This document shows positions 10,543 to 20,154 of a stretch of DNA of 64,000 bases, piece by piece. A program made the translations under genes and the position numbers. Within the stretch, counting starts at the first letter, position 1. Each line of letters begins with the position of its first letter. Source of the stretch: Vibrio sp. 05-20-BW147 (GTDB taxonomy: Bacteria; Pseudomonadota; Gammaproteobacteria; Enterobacterales; Vibrionaceae); NCBI RefSeq assembly GCF_013369385.1, contig NZ_SZTO01000003.1, positions 280,290 through 344,289 on the forward strand. Reading direction: 5' to 3'. The notes under the pieces are model-generated. The model saw only the letters and a program-made list of their open reading frames with translations. It was not told the DNA's origin and did no database searches.

Positions 10543-10581
10543 AATTTCCAATTATTCTATGGTTTTGCATATTTTCGCATA
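10543..10581 (-). promoter_or_regulatory. Possible degenerate ARG-box pair upstream of argR
   Basis: Two weak 18-bp matches to the ARG-box consensus with 3-bp spacing: a right half ATTATTCTAT ending at 10560 and a left half TTTGCATATT starting at 10564. Autoregulation of argR is known in E. coli; here each box has several mismatches, so this is tentative. Confidence 0.3.
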
Positions 10582-10690
10582 GGTATTCACTTAGTGCCAA
10601 AGGCTGATTGCATTCTGTTAGTTATATCACTGTAAATTTTAAACAGGTTAGCGTCCTATTAGCCGAGTAAATACGGCAACAGAGGTAAAA

Positions 10691-10813
10691 ATGTTGTTTA
10701 ATTTCTTCAAGCTTAACTCTTTGTCATACCTGCATTTTATGTGGATAATAGCGCCAAATAATGTGGCACGTGAAGATCGAGTTGCGCAAGGTCGCAAAGC
10801 GCGCGTTAATTGA
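10691..10813 (+). CDS. Candidate 40-codon small protein upstream of mdh
   Basis: ATG preceded by AGAGG at five-base spacing. The product starts MLFNFFKLNSLSYLHFMWII and ends in an arginine- and lysine-rich tail (REDRVAQGRKARVN): hydrophobic N-half, basic C-half. It ends about 100 bp before mdh and lies in the argR-mdh divergent gap. No family is recognised. It could be a leader peptide, a small membrane protein or chance. The rest of the 376-bp gap contains A+T-rich promoter-like sequence for both genes. Confidence 0.35.
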   Translation: MLFNFFKLNSLSYLHFMWIIAPNNVAREDRVAQGRKARVN

Positions 10814-10911
10814 TTGTAATCAAGTTGTAATTGCTATAGCTTTCTGTACAGCTGTTTACAAAATACCCTACTAAAAACGTTTATAAGAGATCGCTCTCAA
10901 GGAGAACTACA

Positions 10912-11844
10912 ATGAAAGTAGCTGTAATTGGTGCCGCGGGTGGCATCGGTCAAGCCCTAGCTCTTTTGCTGAAAAACCGCCTGCCAGCGGGTTCTGATTT
11001 AGCCCTATATGATATTGCACCGGTCACTCCTGGTGTTGCTGCTGACCTTAGTCACATCCCAACACCTGTTTCGATCAAAGGTTATGCTGGTGAAGATCCA
11101 ACGCCGGCACTAGAGGGTGCAGATGTGGTACTTATCTCAGCTGGTGTTGCTCGTAAACCAGGAATGGATCGTGCAGATCTATTCAACGTAAATGCTGGTA
11201 TCGTCAAAGCGTTAGCGGAAAAAATTGCGGTTGTATGTCCGAACGCTTGTGTTGGTATCATCACTAACCCAGTGAATACCACAGTGCCAATTGCGGCTGA
11301 AGTACTGAAAAAAGCGGGTGTTTACGACAAGCGTAAACTGTTTGGTATCACGACTCTCGACGTTATCCGTGCAGAAACCTTCGTTGCAGAGTTGAAAGAT
11401 CAAGATCCTGGCGAAGTTCGCGTTCCTGTGATTGGCGGCCACTCTGGTGTGACCATTCTGCCTCTTCTTTCTCAAGTCGAAGGCGTGACGTTCACAGATG
11501 AAGAAATTGTAGCGTTGACAAAACGTATTCAAAACGCAGGTACTGAAGTGGTTGAGGCGAAAGCAGGTGGCGGAAGCGCAACACTCTCTATGGGCCAAGC
11601 CGCTTGTCGTTTCGGTCTTGCGCTCGTGAAAGCGCTTCAGGGTGAAGAAGTGATTGAATACGCGTACGTTGAAGGTAATGGCGAACACGCTAGTTTCTTT
11701 GCACAGCCAGTGAAACTTGGCAAAGATGGTGTTGAAGAAGTTCTACCTTACGGCGAGTTAAGTGATTTCGAAAAAGCGGCTCTCGATGGCATGCTAGAAA
11801 CGCTTAACGGTGACATTCAAATTGGTGTGGACTTCGTAAAGTAA
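10912..11844 (+). CDS. mdh: Malate dehydrogenase (NAD)
   Basis: TCA-cycle enzyme interconverting malate and oxaloacetate in the cytosol. The 310 residues begin with the Rossmann loop [14 protein letters not shown]; the catalytic histidine is in [13 protein letters not shown] and substrate arginines sit in the usual places ([11 protein letters not shown]). It has an AAGGAG-type ribosome binding site 7-12 bases before ATG. Monocistronic, divergent from argR, closed by a strong terminator. Confidence 0.98.
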   Translation: MKVAVIGAAGGIGQALALLLKNRLPAGSDLALYDIAPVTPGVAADLSHIPTPVSIKGYAGEDPTPALEGADVVLISAGVARKPGMDRADLFNVNAGIVKALAEKIAVVCPNACVGIITNPVNTTVPIAAEVLKKAGVYDKRKLFGITTLDVIRAETFVAELKDQDPGEVRVPVIGGHSGVTILPLLSQVEGVTFTDEEIVALTKRIQNAGTEVVEAKAGGGSATLSMGQAACRFGLALVKALQGEEVIEYAYVEGNGEHASFFAQPVKLGKDGVEEVLPYGELSDFEKAALDGMLETLNGDIQIGVDFVK

Positions 11845-11872
11845 GCCAGCGAATGTGAGTGGTTAGAAAAAC

Positions 11873-11899
11873 AAAGCCGATCGTTGGATCGGCTTTTTG
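11873..11899 (+). terminator. Terminator after mdh
   Basis: Ten-bp stem AAAGCCGATC / GATCGGCTTT with loop GTTG and a T run; it also lies at the end of the converging ispB gene. Confidence 0.9.
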
Positions 11900-11966
11900 T
11901 TTGTGGTTGATAGCATTTTACTTAACAAAAACGAAAGGGAGCCATTGCTCCCTTTCTTCTCGTTGA

Positions 11967-12938
11967 CTATTTGCTGCGTTTTACCGCCATGTGTGCAAGT
12001 GTAATTAACGCTTGCTTGTACTCGGACTCAGGCAATACCTTCAATTCTGCAATGGCTTTATCGGCTTCTTCCATCGCTTTTTCTTCAGTGTAGGTCAATG
12101 AGCCGGCTTGCTGCATCACCGCCAGAATGTCGTTTAAACGCTCCATTCCGTTGGCGTTTTCGATCGCTTCGCGAATCATTTGAGCGTTGTCTGCACTGGT
12201 ATGACGCATGGCATGTAATAAAGGCAGTGTGGGCTTGCCTTCTGCGAGGTCATCCCCAACGTTTTTACCCATCTCTTTGCCATCTGATGTGTAATCCATG
12301 ACATCATCGATCAACTGAAACGCGGTACCGAGATACTTGCCATAATTTTGCAGTGCGGTTTCGACTTCCGCTGGAGCATCATTAAGAATAGCCCCAATTT
12401 GTGTTGCGGCTTCAAACAGGCGTGCGGTTTTAGAATAGATCACCTGCATGTAGCTTTCTTCGGTGGTATCAGGATCGTTACAGTTCATCAATTGCATGAC
12501 TTCACCTTCTGCAATCACGTTTACCGCATCGCTCATGAGTTTAAGGATCTTCATTGATCCTAGTTCAGTCATCATCTGAAAAGAGCGGGTGTAGATGAAA
12601 TCCCCAACCAAAACACTGGCAGCATTGCCGAATGCGGCATTGGCGGTAGCTTTGCCTCGACGCATGTCTGATTCATCCACGACATCGTCGTGCAACAGCG
12701 TCGCAGTATGGATAAACTCAATAAATGCTGCCGCTGTGGTGTGCGCATTGCCCTGATAGCCTAGTGCTTTTGCCGAAATGACGGCAAGGAGAGGGCGAAT
12801 ACGTTTACCGCCACCACTGATGATATAAAAACCAAGTTGATTGATTAAAGAGACATCAGAATTGAGTTGGGCTTGAATTGTTTCGTTCACTTTTGCCATG
12901 TCATCGGCAGTAAGCGCTTGGATAGTTTTAAAATCCAT
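11967..12938 (-). CDS. ispB: IspB, octaprenyl diphosphate synthase
   Basis: Trans-prenyltransferase making the C40 side chain of ubiquinone and menaquinone. Both aspartate-rich motifs are present: LLHDDVVDESDMRRG and LIDDVMDYTSD. With ATG at 12938 the protein starts MDFKTIQAL and has 323 residues, equal to E. coli IspB; a further upstream start would add ten unsupported residues. It is divergent from rplU, a conserved arrangement. Confidence 0.96.
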   Translation of the reverse strand: MDFKTIQALTADDMAKVNETIQAQLNSDVSLINQLGFYIISGGGKRIRPLLAVISAKALGYQGNAHTTAAAFIEFIHTATLLHDDVVDESDMRRGKATANAAFGNAASVLVGDFIYTRSFQMMTELGSMKILKLMSDAVNVIAEGEVMQLMNCNDPDTTEESYMQVIYSKTARLFEAATQIGAILNDAPAEVETALQNYGKYLGTAFQLIDDVMDYTSDGKEMGKNVGDDLAEGKPTLPLLHAMRHTSADNAQMIREAIENANGMERLNDILAVMQQAGSLTYTEEKAMEEADKAIAELKVLPESEYKQALITLAHMAVKRSK

Positions 12939-13033
12939 CGTATATCCGGCTGAAGTTAGACCCTGCAAGGCTTAATCGATTTGTATAATTGTCGAATAAT
13001 ACACTAAAAAACATTGATTAATACATTACTAAA

Positions 13034-13084
13034 GGGCATGATTGCCCCACTTTTATTTGGCGATTAGCTTTTCGCCAATTTTTT
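13034..13084 (+). terminator. Orphan terminator-like hairpin between ispB and rplU
   Basis: TTGGCGA / TCGCCAA (13057-13063 with 13072-13078) followed by TTTTTT on the plus strand, preceded by a small GGGC-ATGATT-GCCC hairpin. No plus-strand gene ends here and the best rplU promoter lies downstream. It may end a short transcript or insulate rplU. Confidence 0.45.
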
Positions 13085-13095
13085 CAAAATATGGC

Positions 13096-13124
13096 TTGTC
13101 ATGGGAAGATCCTTTCTGTAGAAT
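13096..13124 (+). promoter_or_regulatory. Predicted sigma-70 promoter of rplU-rpmA
   Basis: TTGTCA, 17-bp spacer, TAGAAT: one mismatch to consensus in each element with ideal spacing, about 80 bp upstream of the rplU start. Confidence 0.65.
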
Positions 13125-13208
13125 CTGCGCCCTATTGATGATTAGTTTAGCGCACACCCTTATCGCACAAAATGTAGCATAGGCTGTGCGGAAAGAGCGG
13201 AGTAAAAT

Positions 13209-13520
13209 ATGTACGCTGTTTTCCAATCTGGTGGTAAACAACACCGTGTAAGCGAAGGTCAAACTCTTCGTTTAGAGAAATTAGACGTTGAAACTGGTGC
13301 AACTGTTGAATTTGATAAAGTTCTACTTGTTGCTAACGGTGAAGACATCAAAGTTGGTGCTCCTCTAGTAGAGGGCGGTAAAGTAGTTGCTGAAGTTGTA
13401 CAGCACGGTCGTGGCGATAAAATTAAAATCGTTAAGTTCCGTCGTCGTAAGCACTCTCGTAAGCAACAAGGTCACCGTCAGTGGTTCACGGAAGTGAAGA
13501 TCACTGGTATTAACGCGTAA
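13209..13520 (+). CDS. rplU: Ribosomal protein bL21
   Basis: Large-subunit protein that binds 23S rRNA near domain I. The 103 residues begin [14 protein letters not shown] and contain [21 protein letters not shown], the conserved RNA-binding region. It is 20 bp upstream of rpmA, the universal pairing. Codon use is strongly biased, as expected for ribosomal protein genes. Confidence 0.99.
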   Translation: MYAVFQSGGKQHRVSEGQTLRLEKLDVETGATVEFDKVLLVANGEDIKVGAPLVEGGKVVAEVVQHGRGDKIKIVKFRRRKHSRKQQGHRQWFTEVKITGINA

Positions 13521-13540
13521 TCTAATAGGAGAGTTTAACA

Positions 13541-13798
13541 ATGGCACACAAAAAAGCTGGTGGTTCTACTCGTAACGGCCGTGACTCAGAAAGTAAACGT
13601 CTGGGTGTTAAACGTTTCGGTGGTGAATCTGTTCTAGCAGGTAACATCATTGTTCGTCAGCGCGGCACTAAGTTCCACGCTGGTAACAACGTTGGCCTAG
13701 GTAAAGACCACACTCTATTCGCTCTAACTGACGGTAAAGTTAAGTTCGAAGTGAAAGGTCCTAAAAACCGTAAATTCGTAAGCATCGACGCTGAGTAA
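13541..13798 (+). CDS. rpmA: Ribosomal protein bL27
   Basis: Large-subunit protein whose N-terminal tail reaches the peptidyl-transferase centre. The 85 residues begin [20 protein letters not shown], giving the mature tail directly without the cleaved extension seen in Firmicutes. Cotranscribed with rplU and followed by a terminator before obgE. Confidence 0.99.
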   Translation: MAHKKAGGSTRNGRDSESKRLGVKRFGGESVLAGNIIVRQRGTKFHAGNNVGLGKDHTLFALTDGKVKFEVKGPKNRKFVSIDAE

Positions 13799-13819
13799 TT
13801 TAGGTTTCTAGCAGAATCG

Positions 13820-13849
13820 AAAAACCCTGCCGTAATGGTGGGGTTTTTT
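13820..13849 (+). terminator. Terminator after rpmA
   Basis: AAAACCC / GGGTTTT stem ending in six Ts, between rpmA and obgE. obgE probably depends on partial read-through or on its own promoter in 13850-13950. Confidence 0.8.
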
Positions 13850-13949
13850 ATTGCAGTCGACATATTCAAAACACCATCTCTTGGTGTCTTCGATCTGTCA
13901 TCTGCTAAAATGTAGTGATATTGATTTACGGGCGAAATAGCCGGAGTAA

Positions 13950-15122
<1,173 letters not shown>

Positions 15123-15141
15123 TCGCCTGACGCATATTAAG

Positions 15142-15169
15142 AGCCGCAATGTGAATTGCGGCTTTTTTG
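15142..15169 (+). terminator. Terminator after obgE
   Basis: Nine-bp stem AGCCGCAAT / ATTGCGGCT, loop GTGA, then a T run. Confidence 0.9.
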
Positions 15170-15231
15170 CATCTAAATCATGTTTCAACGATTTCTTTTC
15201 GGGCAGAATATTCAGTTTTCAGGAGGTGGGT

Positions 15232-15330
15232 ATGCCTCTTTTTACAGTAAAAGGAATTAGGACGTCGTTATGGCATCAAAACAACGATCGATTTCTCGAT
15301 TGGTTGCTCAAGCTGGGCAGATGTTGCTAG
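15232..15330 (+). CDS. Candidate 32-codon upstream ORF overlapping the yjjP start
   Basis: ATG preceded by AGGAGG at ideal spacing, a far better ribosome site than that of yjjP itself. It reads MPLFTVKGIRTSLWHQNNDR and ends in GRCC, overlapping the first 61 bases of yjjP out of frame. It may be a coupled leader ORF that delivers ribosomes to the yjjP start, or the site may simply serve yjjP at long range. No family is recognised. Confidence 0.4.
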   Translation: MPLFTVKGIRTSLWHQNNDRFLDWLLKLGRCC

Positions 15331-16037
15331 CCCATGGAGCTGAAAGTACTTTGGTTGGGGATATCATGCGTCGAATCGGCGTTGCTTGTGGCGTTAGCGA
15401 AGTCGAAGTGGCTTTGTCTGCTAATGCTTTAGTGGTGACAACGGTGATGAATGGTCATTGCATCACGACGACTCGCAGTTGTGTTGATCGCGGAATCAAC
15501 ATGAAAGCGGTCACTGAAATCCAGCGTATTTGCATCATGATGGAAAAAGGCATTTTAGATGCCAGTATGGCGCAAAAAAAACTCAATGCCATCAGTCCTG
15601 AACGTTACAATCGCTGGTTGGTGGTGTTCATGATTGGATTGTCGTGTGCTTCGTTCGCTCGTCTTGCTGGAGGAGATTGGGCTGTATTTGCGATGACTTT
15701 CATTGCCTCTGGCTGTGGTATGGTTGTGCGCCAAGAGATCGGGCATCGTCATTTCAACCCACTTTTGAACTTTGCTGCAACGGCGTTCGTGACCACCCTT
15801 ATCTCTGCACAAGCGGTCATTCTTGAAATTGGCAACTTGCCGACGGTGGTGATGGCCTCGTCTGTGTTAATGCTGGTTCCTGGTTTCCCATTGATTAACT
15901 CGGTTGCAGATATGCTGAAAGGTCATATCAATATGGGTATTGCTCGCTTCGTTATGGCGAGTTTACTGACGTTGGCGACCAGCTTAGGGATTGTCGCGGC
16001 GATGAGTGTAACGGGTATTTGGGGATGGTCGAGCTAA
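15270..16037 (+). CDS. yjjP: YjjP, ThrE-type exporter N-terminal component
   Basis: Cytosolic and membrane part of a split ThrE-family transporter (DUF1212). The 255 residues align in layout with E. coli YjjP (256): a soluble N-terminal region containing LAHGAEST and DRGINMKAVTEIQ, then about five membrane helices with LVPGFPLINSVADMLKGHIN. In E. coli, YjjP and YjjB together export succinate. The stop overlaps the yjjB start (TAATG). Confidence 0.9.
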   Translation: MASKQRSISRLVAQAGQMLLAHGAESTLVGDIMRRIGVACGVSEVEVALSANALVVTTVMNGHCITTTRSCVDRGINMKAVTEIQRICIMMEKGILDASMAQKKLNAISPERYNRWLVVFMIGLSCASFARLAGGDWAVFAMTFIASGCGMVVRQEIGHRHFNPLLNFAATAFVTTLISAQAVILEIGNLPTVVMASSVLMLVPGFPLINSVADMLKGHINMGIARFVMASLLTLATSLGIVAAMSVTGIWGWSS

Positions 16038-16501
16038 TGGAGTTGCTAATCGGTTTACTCAACGATATGTTTTTTGCCGCGATTCCAGCGGTTGGGTTTG
16101 CATTGGTGTTCAATGTGCCACCGAGAGCGTTAATTTATTGTGCGCTCGGCGGTGCCATTGGTCATGGCAGTCGATATTTGATGATGAAATTTGGCATTCC
16201 GATCGAATGGGCGACGTTTTTTGCGGCTACCTTAGTCGGGATGATTGGTGTGTACTGGTCACGGCGTTTGTTAGCGCACCCGAAGGTGTTTACTGTCGCG
16301 GCATTGATTCCAATGGTTCCCGGCGTATTCACTTTTAAAGCCATGATCGCAATGGTGGAGATCAATCATCTTGGCTATACCCCAGAGTTGGTGGCGGTTT
16401 GTATGGAAAACTTTTTAAAAGCGATGTTCATCATTGCGGGACTGGCGGTTGGCCTTGCCGTCCCCGGACTGTTATTCTACCGCCGCAGACCAATAGTGTA
16501 A
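16037..16501 (+). CDS. yjjB: YjjB, ThrE-type exporter C-terminal component
   Basis: Second half of the split ThrE exporter (DUF3815), about 154 residues and almost wholly membrane helices, including ALIPMVPGVFTFKAMIAM. ATG at 16037 is chosen because it overlaps the yjjP stop; an in-frame start upstream lies within yjjP. The protein should form a complex with YjjP. Confidence 0.9.
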   Translation: MELLIGLLNDMFFAAIPAVGFALVFNVPPRALIYCALGGAIGHGSRYLMMKFGIPIEWATFFAATLVGMIGVYWSRRLLAHPKVFTVAALIPMVPGVFTFKAMIAMVEINHLGYTPELVAVCMENFLKAMFIIAGLAVGLAVPGLLFYRRRPIV

Positions 16502-16510
16502 GGAAGAGAG

Positions 16511-16999
16511 ATGATCATCAGTATGATTGCCGCCATGGCAAAGCAAAGAATCATTGGTAAAGATAACCAGATGCCTTGGCATCTTCCCGCAGATTTTGCT
16601 TGGTTCAAACGCTGCACGATGGGGAAACCGGTCGTGATGGGGCGTAAAACGTATGCTTCGATCGGACGTCCGTTGCCAGGGCGATTGAATATTGTGATTA
16701 GTCGTGATGAAAGCTTGGTTATTGAGGGGGTCACCATGGCCAGCTCGATTGCGCATGCTTTAGCGTTAGCGGGGGATGCGGATGAAGTGATGATCATCGG
16801 TGGCGGTTCAATTTACGCTGAGTGTTTACCAAGAGCTGACAAACTCTATCTGACGTTTATCGATGCCACTATTGATGGTGATACTCAGTTTCCTGATTGG
16901 GGGGAGCAATGGTACGAGAGCCATCGCGAACATTATTCTGCTGATGAGAAAAATGGCTACGCGATGGATTTTGTTATTTTAGAAAGAGATAATTGCTAG
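16511..16999 (+). CDS. folA: Dihydrofolate reductase
   Basis: Reduces dihydrofolate to tetrahydrofolate with NADPH; target of trimethoprim. The 162 residues carry the expected landmarks: MPWHLPADFAWFK in the active-site helix region, GRKTYASIGRPLPGR, and the nucleotide loop IIGGGSIYAE. The last codon is TGC and the stop TAG belongs to the first unit of the CTAG tandem array that fills the gap to apaH. The tail DNC replaces the short basic end of E. coli DHFR and is partly shaped by the repeat. Confidence 0.97.
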   Translation: MIISMIAAMAKQRIIGKDNQMPWHLPADFAWFKRCTMGKPVVMGRKTYASIGRPLPGRLNIVISRDESLVIEGVTMASSIAHALALAGDADEVMIIGGGSIYAECLPRADKLYLTFIDATIDGDTQFPDWGEQWYESHREHYSADEKNGYAMDFVILERDNC

Positions 17000-17111
17000 T
17001 TTGCTAGTTTGCTAGTTTGCTAGTTTGCTAGTTTGCTAGTTTGCTAGTTTTCTAGTTTTCTAGTTTTCTAGTTTTCTAGTTTTCTAGTTTTCTAGTTTGC
17101 TAGTTTTCTAG
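16996..17111. repeat. CTAG tandem array between folA and apaH (8-bp unit)
   Basis: Fifteen CTAG tetramers in perfect 8-bp register. Units from the folA side: six CTAGTTTG, six CTAGTTTT, one CTAGTTTG, one CTAGTTTT, then a final CTAG. The array occupies the entire space between the two converging genes. The folA stop uses the first unit and the apaH stop the last but one. Because CTAG is its own complement, the array supplies TAG stops on both strands in all frames. Copy number is probably variable between strains. Confidence 0.95.
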
Positions 17112-17909
17112 TGCCTTCTGACTAAATACTTGTTTGTCTTCCCAGCGGATCAGAGTCAGGCTGCCATCCCAAACGCAGCCTGTATCCAATCCAATCACTT
17201 CTTCGCTAATATAACCTTCTAAAGCCGCCCAATGACCAAATAAAACGGGTTTATCAAGTGCTCTACGCTGTGGCAATTTAAACCAAGGCATCAGTTCGCT
17301 TTCTTTTACTTCTGATGGTGGCAGTTTGCAATCCATATCCAAACGCCCATCGGTGAAGCAAAAGCGCATGCGTGTAAAGGCATTGATGATGTAACGGTAG
17401 CGATCCAAGCCGGAGAGATTGTCCTGCCAGAGATCGGGTTGGTTGCAGTACATATTCTCAATCAGCCAGCGGTAATTTTCGCTGCGCAGCAGGCTTTCTA
17501 CTTCCTCGGCACACAAACGTGCTGTCGTAAGATCCCATTGAGGCGAGATGCCTGCGTGGCAAACGACAAATTCTGGGTGTTCTGCAAGAAGCGGTTGCTG
17601 GCGCAGCCACTGGAGTAGTTCATTACCATCTTCACTTGCAAAAATTGGCGCGGTTTTGTCTTTGGCTTTGTTATTGCGGATCCCCAGAGATACGGCAATG
17701 AGATGGAGATCGTGGTTACCCAAAACCACTTTGGCACTGTCGCCGAGTGATTTGATAAATCTCAGTGTTTCTAATGATTTTGGTCCGCGCGCGACCAAAT
17801 CACCAGCGACCCAGAGTGTATCCTGGTTTTTATCAAACTGGCACTGCGCTAATAGCAGCATCAATTCATCAAAACAGCCTTGGATGTCTCCAACAATATA
17901 GTTTGCCAA
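17100..17909 (-). CDS. apaH: ApaH, symmetrical diadenosine tetraphosphatase
   Basis: Metallophosphatase that splits Ap4A into two ADP and also decaps Np4-capped RNA. The 269 residues show GDIQGC near the start (the Gln form of the GDxH motif, common in this family), GDLVARGP, LGNHDLH, VCHAG and FGHWA. The start is TTG, supported by GAGG seven bases upstream and by alignment of MANYIVGDI with E. coli MATYLIGD. The last residues (LEN) and stop TAG are encoded inside the CTAG array. Last gene of the lptD-surA-pdxA-rsmA-apaG-apaH run. Confidence 0.96.
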   Translation of the reverse strand: MANYIVGDIQGCFDELMLLLAQCQFDKNQDTLWVAGDLVARGPKSLETLRFIKSLGDSAKVVLGNHDLHLIAVSLGIRNNKAKDKTAPIFASEDGNELLQWLRQQPLLAEHPEFVVCHAGISPQWDLTTARLCAEEVESLLRSENYRWLIENMYCNQPDLWQDNLSGLDRYRYIINAFTRMRFCFTDGRLDMDCKLPPSEVKESELMPWFKLPQRRALDKPVLFGHWAALEGYISEEVIGLDTGCVWDGSLTLIRWEDKQVFSQKALEN

Positions 17910-17923
17910 ATTATTGCCTCAAA

Positions 17924-18304
17924 TCAGTTAAGAATGTTGGGAACCGCGAGGCGGAAAGGTTCAATTTCGACGACAAATTCTTTGCTTTGAGCATCGTGCA
18001 TGATGTATTGACCTTGCATGACACCAACTGGGGTGTCTAATGCGGTGCCGCTGCTGTAAGTGTACTCATCACCAGCATCGATAAACGGTTGTTGGCCGAC
18101 GACGCCATCGCCTTCGACAGAGATCTGTTTGCCATTGGCATCGGTGATCAACCAGCGTCGACTAAGCAGTTGTACGCTCTCAGAACTGTGGTTTTTAATG
18201 GTAATGATGTAAGCGAAGATATAGCGAGCAAGTTCAGGATTGGATTGTTCTTCGACGTATTTGGTGTGAACTTGAATTTGAATACGGGGTTGAGATACGT
18301 CCAT
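17924..18304 (-). CDS. apaG: ApaG protein
   Basis: Small beta-sandwich protein (126 residues) of the ApaG/DUF525 family, related to domains in some eukaryotic F-box proteins; its biochemical role is unsettled. The glycine pattern [10 protein letters not shown] is conserved. It sits between rsmA and apaH, 14 bp from the apaH start, as in E. coli. Confidence 0.95.
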   Translation of the reverse strand: MDVSQPRIQIQVHTKYVEEQSNPELARYIFAYIITIKNHSSESVQLLSRRWLITDANGKQISVEGDGVVGQQPFIDAGDEYTYSSGTALDTPVGVMQGQYIMHDAQSKEFVVEIEPFRLAVPNILN

Positions 18305-18364
18305 GCTGACTCCGTGTTTGGAAAAGCAGAGAGTGAGTCTATGCTCACTCTCATACCGATAGAT

Positions 18365-19171
18365 TTATTTATGGTTAGCATCCAGCCAGTTTGCCATCGC
18401 CACAAATTGCTGCAGCGTCAGATTCTCTGGACGCATGCCAGGGTTTACCCCGAGTTCTTCAAGAACTTGCTCACTCATCAGTGACTTATAACAGTTACGC
18501 ACGGTTTTGCGGCGTTGGTTAAAGCCTTCGCGGCAGACGCGTTCTAGCCATTGCAGGTTATTTGCTGGGTGAGGTAAGGTCTCGTAAGGAACGAGGCGAA
18601 CCACCGCTGAGTCGACTTTCGGTGGTGGTACAAAAGCGGTTGGTGGTACTTCCAACACGGGTACCACTTTACAGTAGTATTGTGCCATCACTGTGAGACG
18701 ACCATAGGCTTTGCTACCCGGACCTGCAGCAAGGCGGTTCACCACTTCTTTTTGCAACATAAAGTGCATGTCTTGAATGTCTTTATGAAATTCAAATAGG
18801 TGGAACATCAGCGGTGTTGAAATGTTGTAAGGCAGGTTACCAAAAATACGTAACTTATTGTTTGGTTTCACTAATTGAGTGAAATCAAAACGCATCGCAT
18901 CCCCTTCATGAATCGTCAGTTTGTCTGCCAATTCTGGATGAGTACGAAGGCGCTCCGCCAAATCTCGGTCAAGTTCGATAACGGTGAATTTGTCCACTTC
19001 GCGGCCAACTGGTTCGGTAATCGCGCCTAAACCAGGACCGATTTCAACCAGGTTTTGTCCCGGTCTTGGGTTAATGGCCGATACGATGCCATCAATAATG
19101 TACGGATCGTTAAGGAAGTTCTGACCAAAGCGTTTACGCGCTTTGTGCCCCATATGGACATCATTTCTCAT
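18365..19171 (-). CDS. rsmA: RsmA/KsgA, 16S rRNA dimethyladenosine transferase
   Basis: SAM-dependent methylase that dimethylates two adjacent adenosines in helix 45 of 16S rRNA; loss gives kasugamycin resistance. SAM motif I is [12 protein letters not shown] and the catalytic NLPYNIST is intact. 268 residues. The start [19 protein letters not shown] aligns with the E. coli start, and its ATG overlaps the pdxA stop by four bases (ATGA). Confidence 0.97.
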   Translation of the reverse strand: MRNDVHMGHKARKRFGQNFLNDPYIIDGIVSAINPRPGQNLVEIGPGLGAITEPVGREVDKFTVIELDRDLAERLRTHPELADKLTIHEGDAMRFDFTQLVKPNNKLRIFGNLPYNISTPLMFHLFEFHKDIQDMHFMLQKEVVNRLAAGPGSKAYGRLTVMAQYYCKVVPVLEVPPTAFVPPPKVDSAVVRLVPYETLPHPANNLQWLERVCREGFNQRRKTVRNCYKSLMSEQVLEELGVNPGMRPENLTLQQFVAMANWLDANHK

Positions 19172-20154
19172 TGTTTTTTCTCTACCAGTTCTATCGCATG
19201 CTGAAGTGCTGTTCGGAAGCTCCCTGTATCCGCTTGGCCAGTCCCGGCTAAATCGAGTGCAGTTCCGTGATCTACCGATGTTCTTATAAAGGGTAGACCA
19301 AGAGTAATGTTGACCGACTGACCAAATCCCTTGTATTTCAACACAGGCAAGACTTGGTCGTGATACATACCTAGAACAGCATCGGCATCGTTTAAATATT
19401 TTTCATTGAAAATGGTGTCTGCTGGCAATGGGCCTAGCAGATGGATTCCTTTTTCTTGACGAATTTTTTCCAGCGTCGGCGTGATGGTTTCAATCTCTTC
19501 ACGGCCTAAGCATCCGTCCTCTCCTGCGTGCGGGTTTAATCCACACACGTAAATCTTAGGCTCGGCAATGGCGAATTTTTCTACTAAGTCGCGATGCAAA
19601 ATATCGATGATCTTCTGCAATCGCTCTGCAGTGACCGCTTTCGACACATACGCCAATGGAATATGTGTCGTGACAAGCGCTACTCTTAAGCCTTCGGTGG
19701 CTAACATCATGACCACAAGAGGCGTGTTTGATAGCTCGGCAAAAAACTCGGTATGGCCGCTAAAAGCAACCCCAGCTCGGTTAATCACCCCCTTGTGAAC
19801 AGGGCCGGTGACAATAGCATCAAATTCGCTTTTCATACAGCCTAAAGCGGCTCTTTCCAGCGTTTTTAATACATAATGACCATTCTCTTCATTGAGCTGC
19901 CCTGCCACACAAGTACTCGGCATATCGATATGCTCGACCACTAATGTCCCCGCTTGTTGGGGGGAGGGGGCAGTTGAAGCATCATAATCAAGCAGGGTAA
20001 CGTTAATCCCCAATTGCTCTGCACGTTGGGTGAGCATGTTTTTATCTGCACACACCACTAACTGGTGTGGCCAATGCTCTTTTGATAAAGCGAGAACAAG
20101 ATCGGGACCAATGCCAGCGGGTTCTCCAGCTGTCACCACTAAGCGTTTAACCAT
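19168..20154 (-). CDS. pdxA: PdxA, 4-hydroxythreonine-4-phosphate dehydrogenase
   Basis: NAD-dependent enzyme of pyridoxal 5'-phosphate synthesis. ATG at 20154 gives [19 protein letters not shown], as in E. coli PdxA (about 328 residues), with GAGG-type sequence upstream; an earlier in-frame start would add residues lying over the surA end. Metal-ligand regions [13 protein letters not shown] and [11 protein letters not shown] are present. Overlaps surA by 8 bp and rsmA by 4 bp, so it is coupled to both. Confidence 0.97.
   Translation of the reverse strand: MVKRLVVTAGEPAGIGPDLVLALSKEHWPHQLVVCADKNMLTQRAEQLGINVTLLDYDASTAPSPQQAGTLVVEHIDMPSTCVAGQLNEENGHYVLKTLERAALGCMKSEFDAIVTGPVHKGVINRAGVAFSGHTEFFAELSNTPLVVMMLATEGLRVALVTTHIPLAYVSKAVTAERLQKIIDILHRDLVEKFAIAEPKIYVCGLNPHAGEDGCLGREEIETITPTLEKIRQEKGIHLLGPLPADTIFNEKYLNDADAVLGMYHDQVLPVLKYKGFGQSVNITLGLPFIRTSVDHGTALDLAGTGQADTGSFRTALQHAIELVEKKQ

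Noticed and set aside
16996..17111. CRISPR-like array
   Set aside because: Units are 7-8 bp with no spacers and no cas genes nearby; this is a simple tandem repeat.
17100..17909. ApaH GDIQG in place of GDxHG as a sign of lost activity
   Set aside because: Gln at this place is, as I recall, common in ApaH from vibrios, Shewanella and Pseudomonas, and the other metal-binding motifs are intact.
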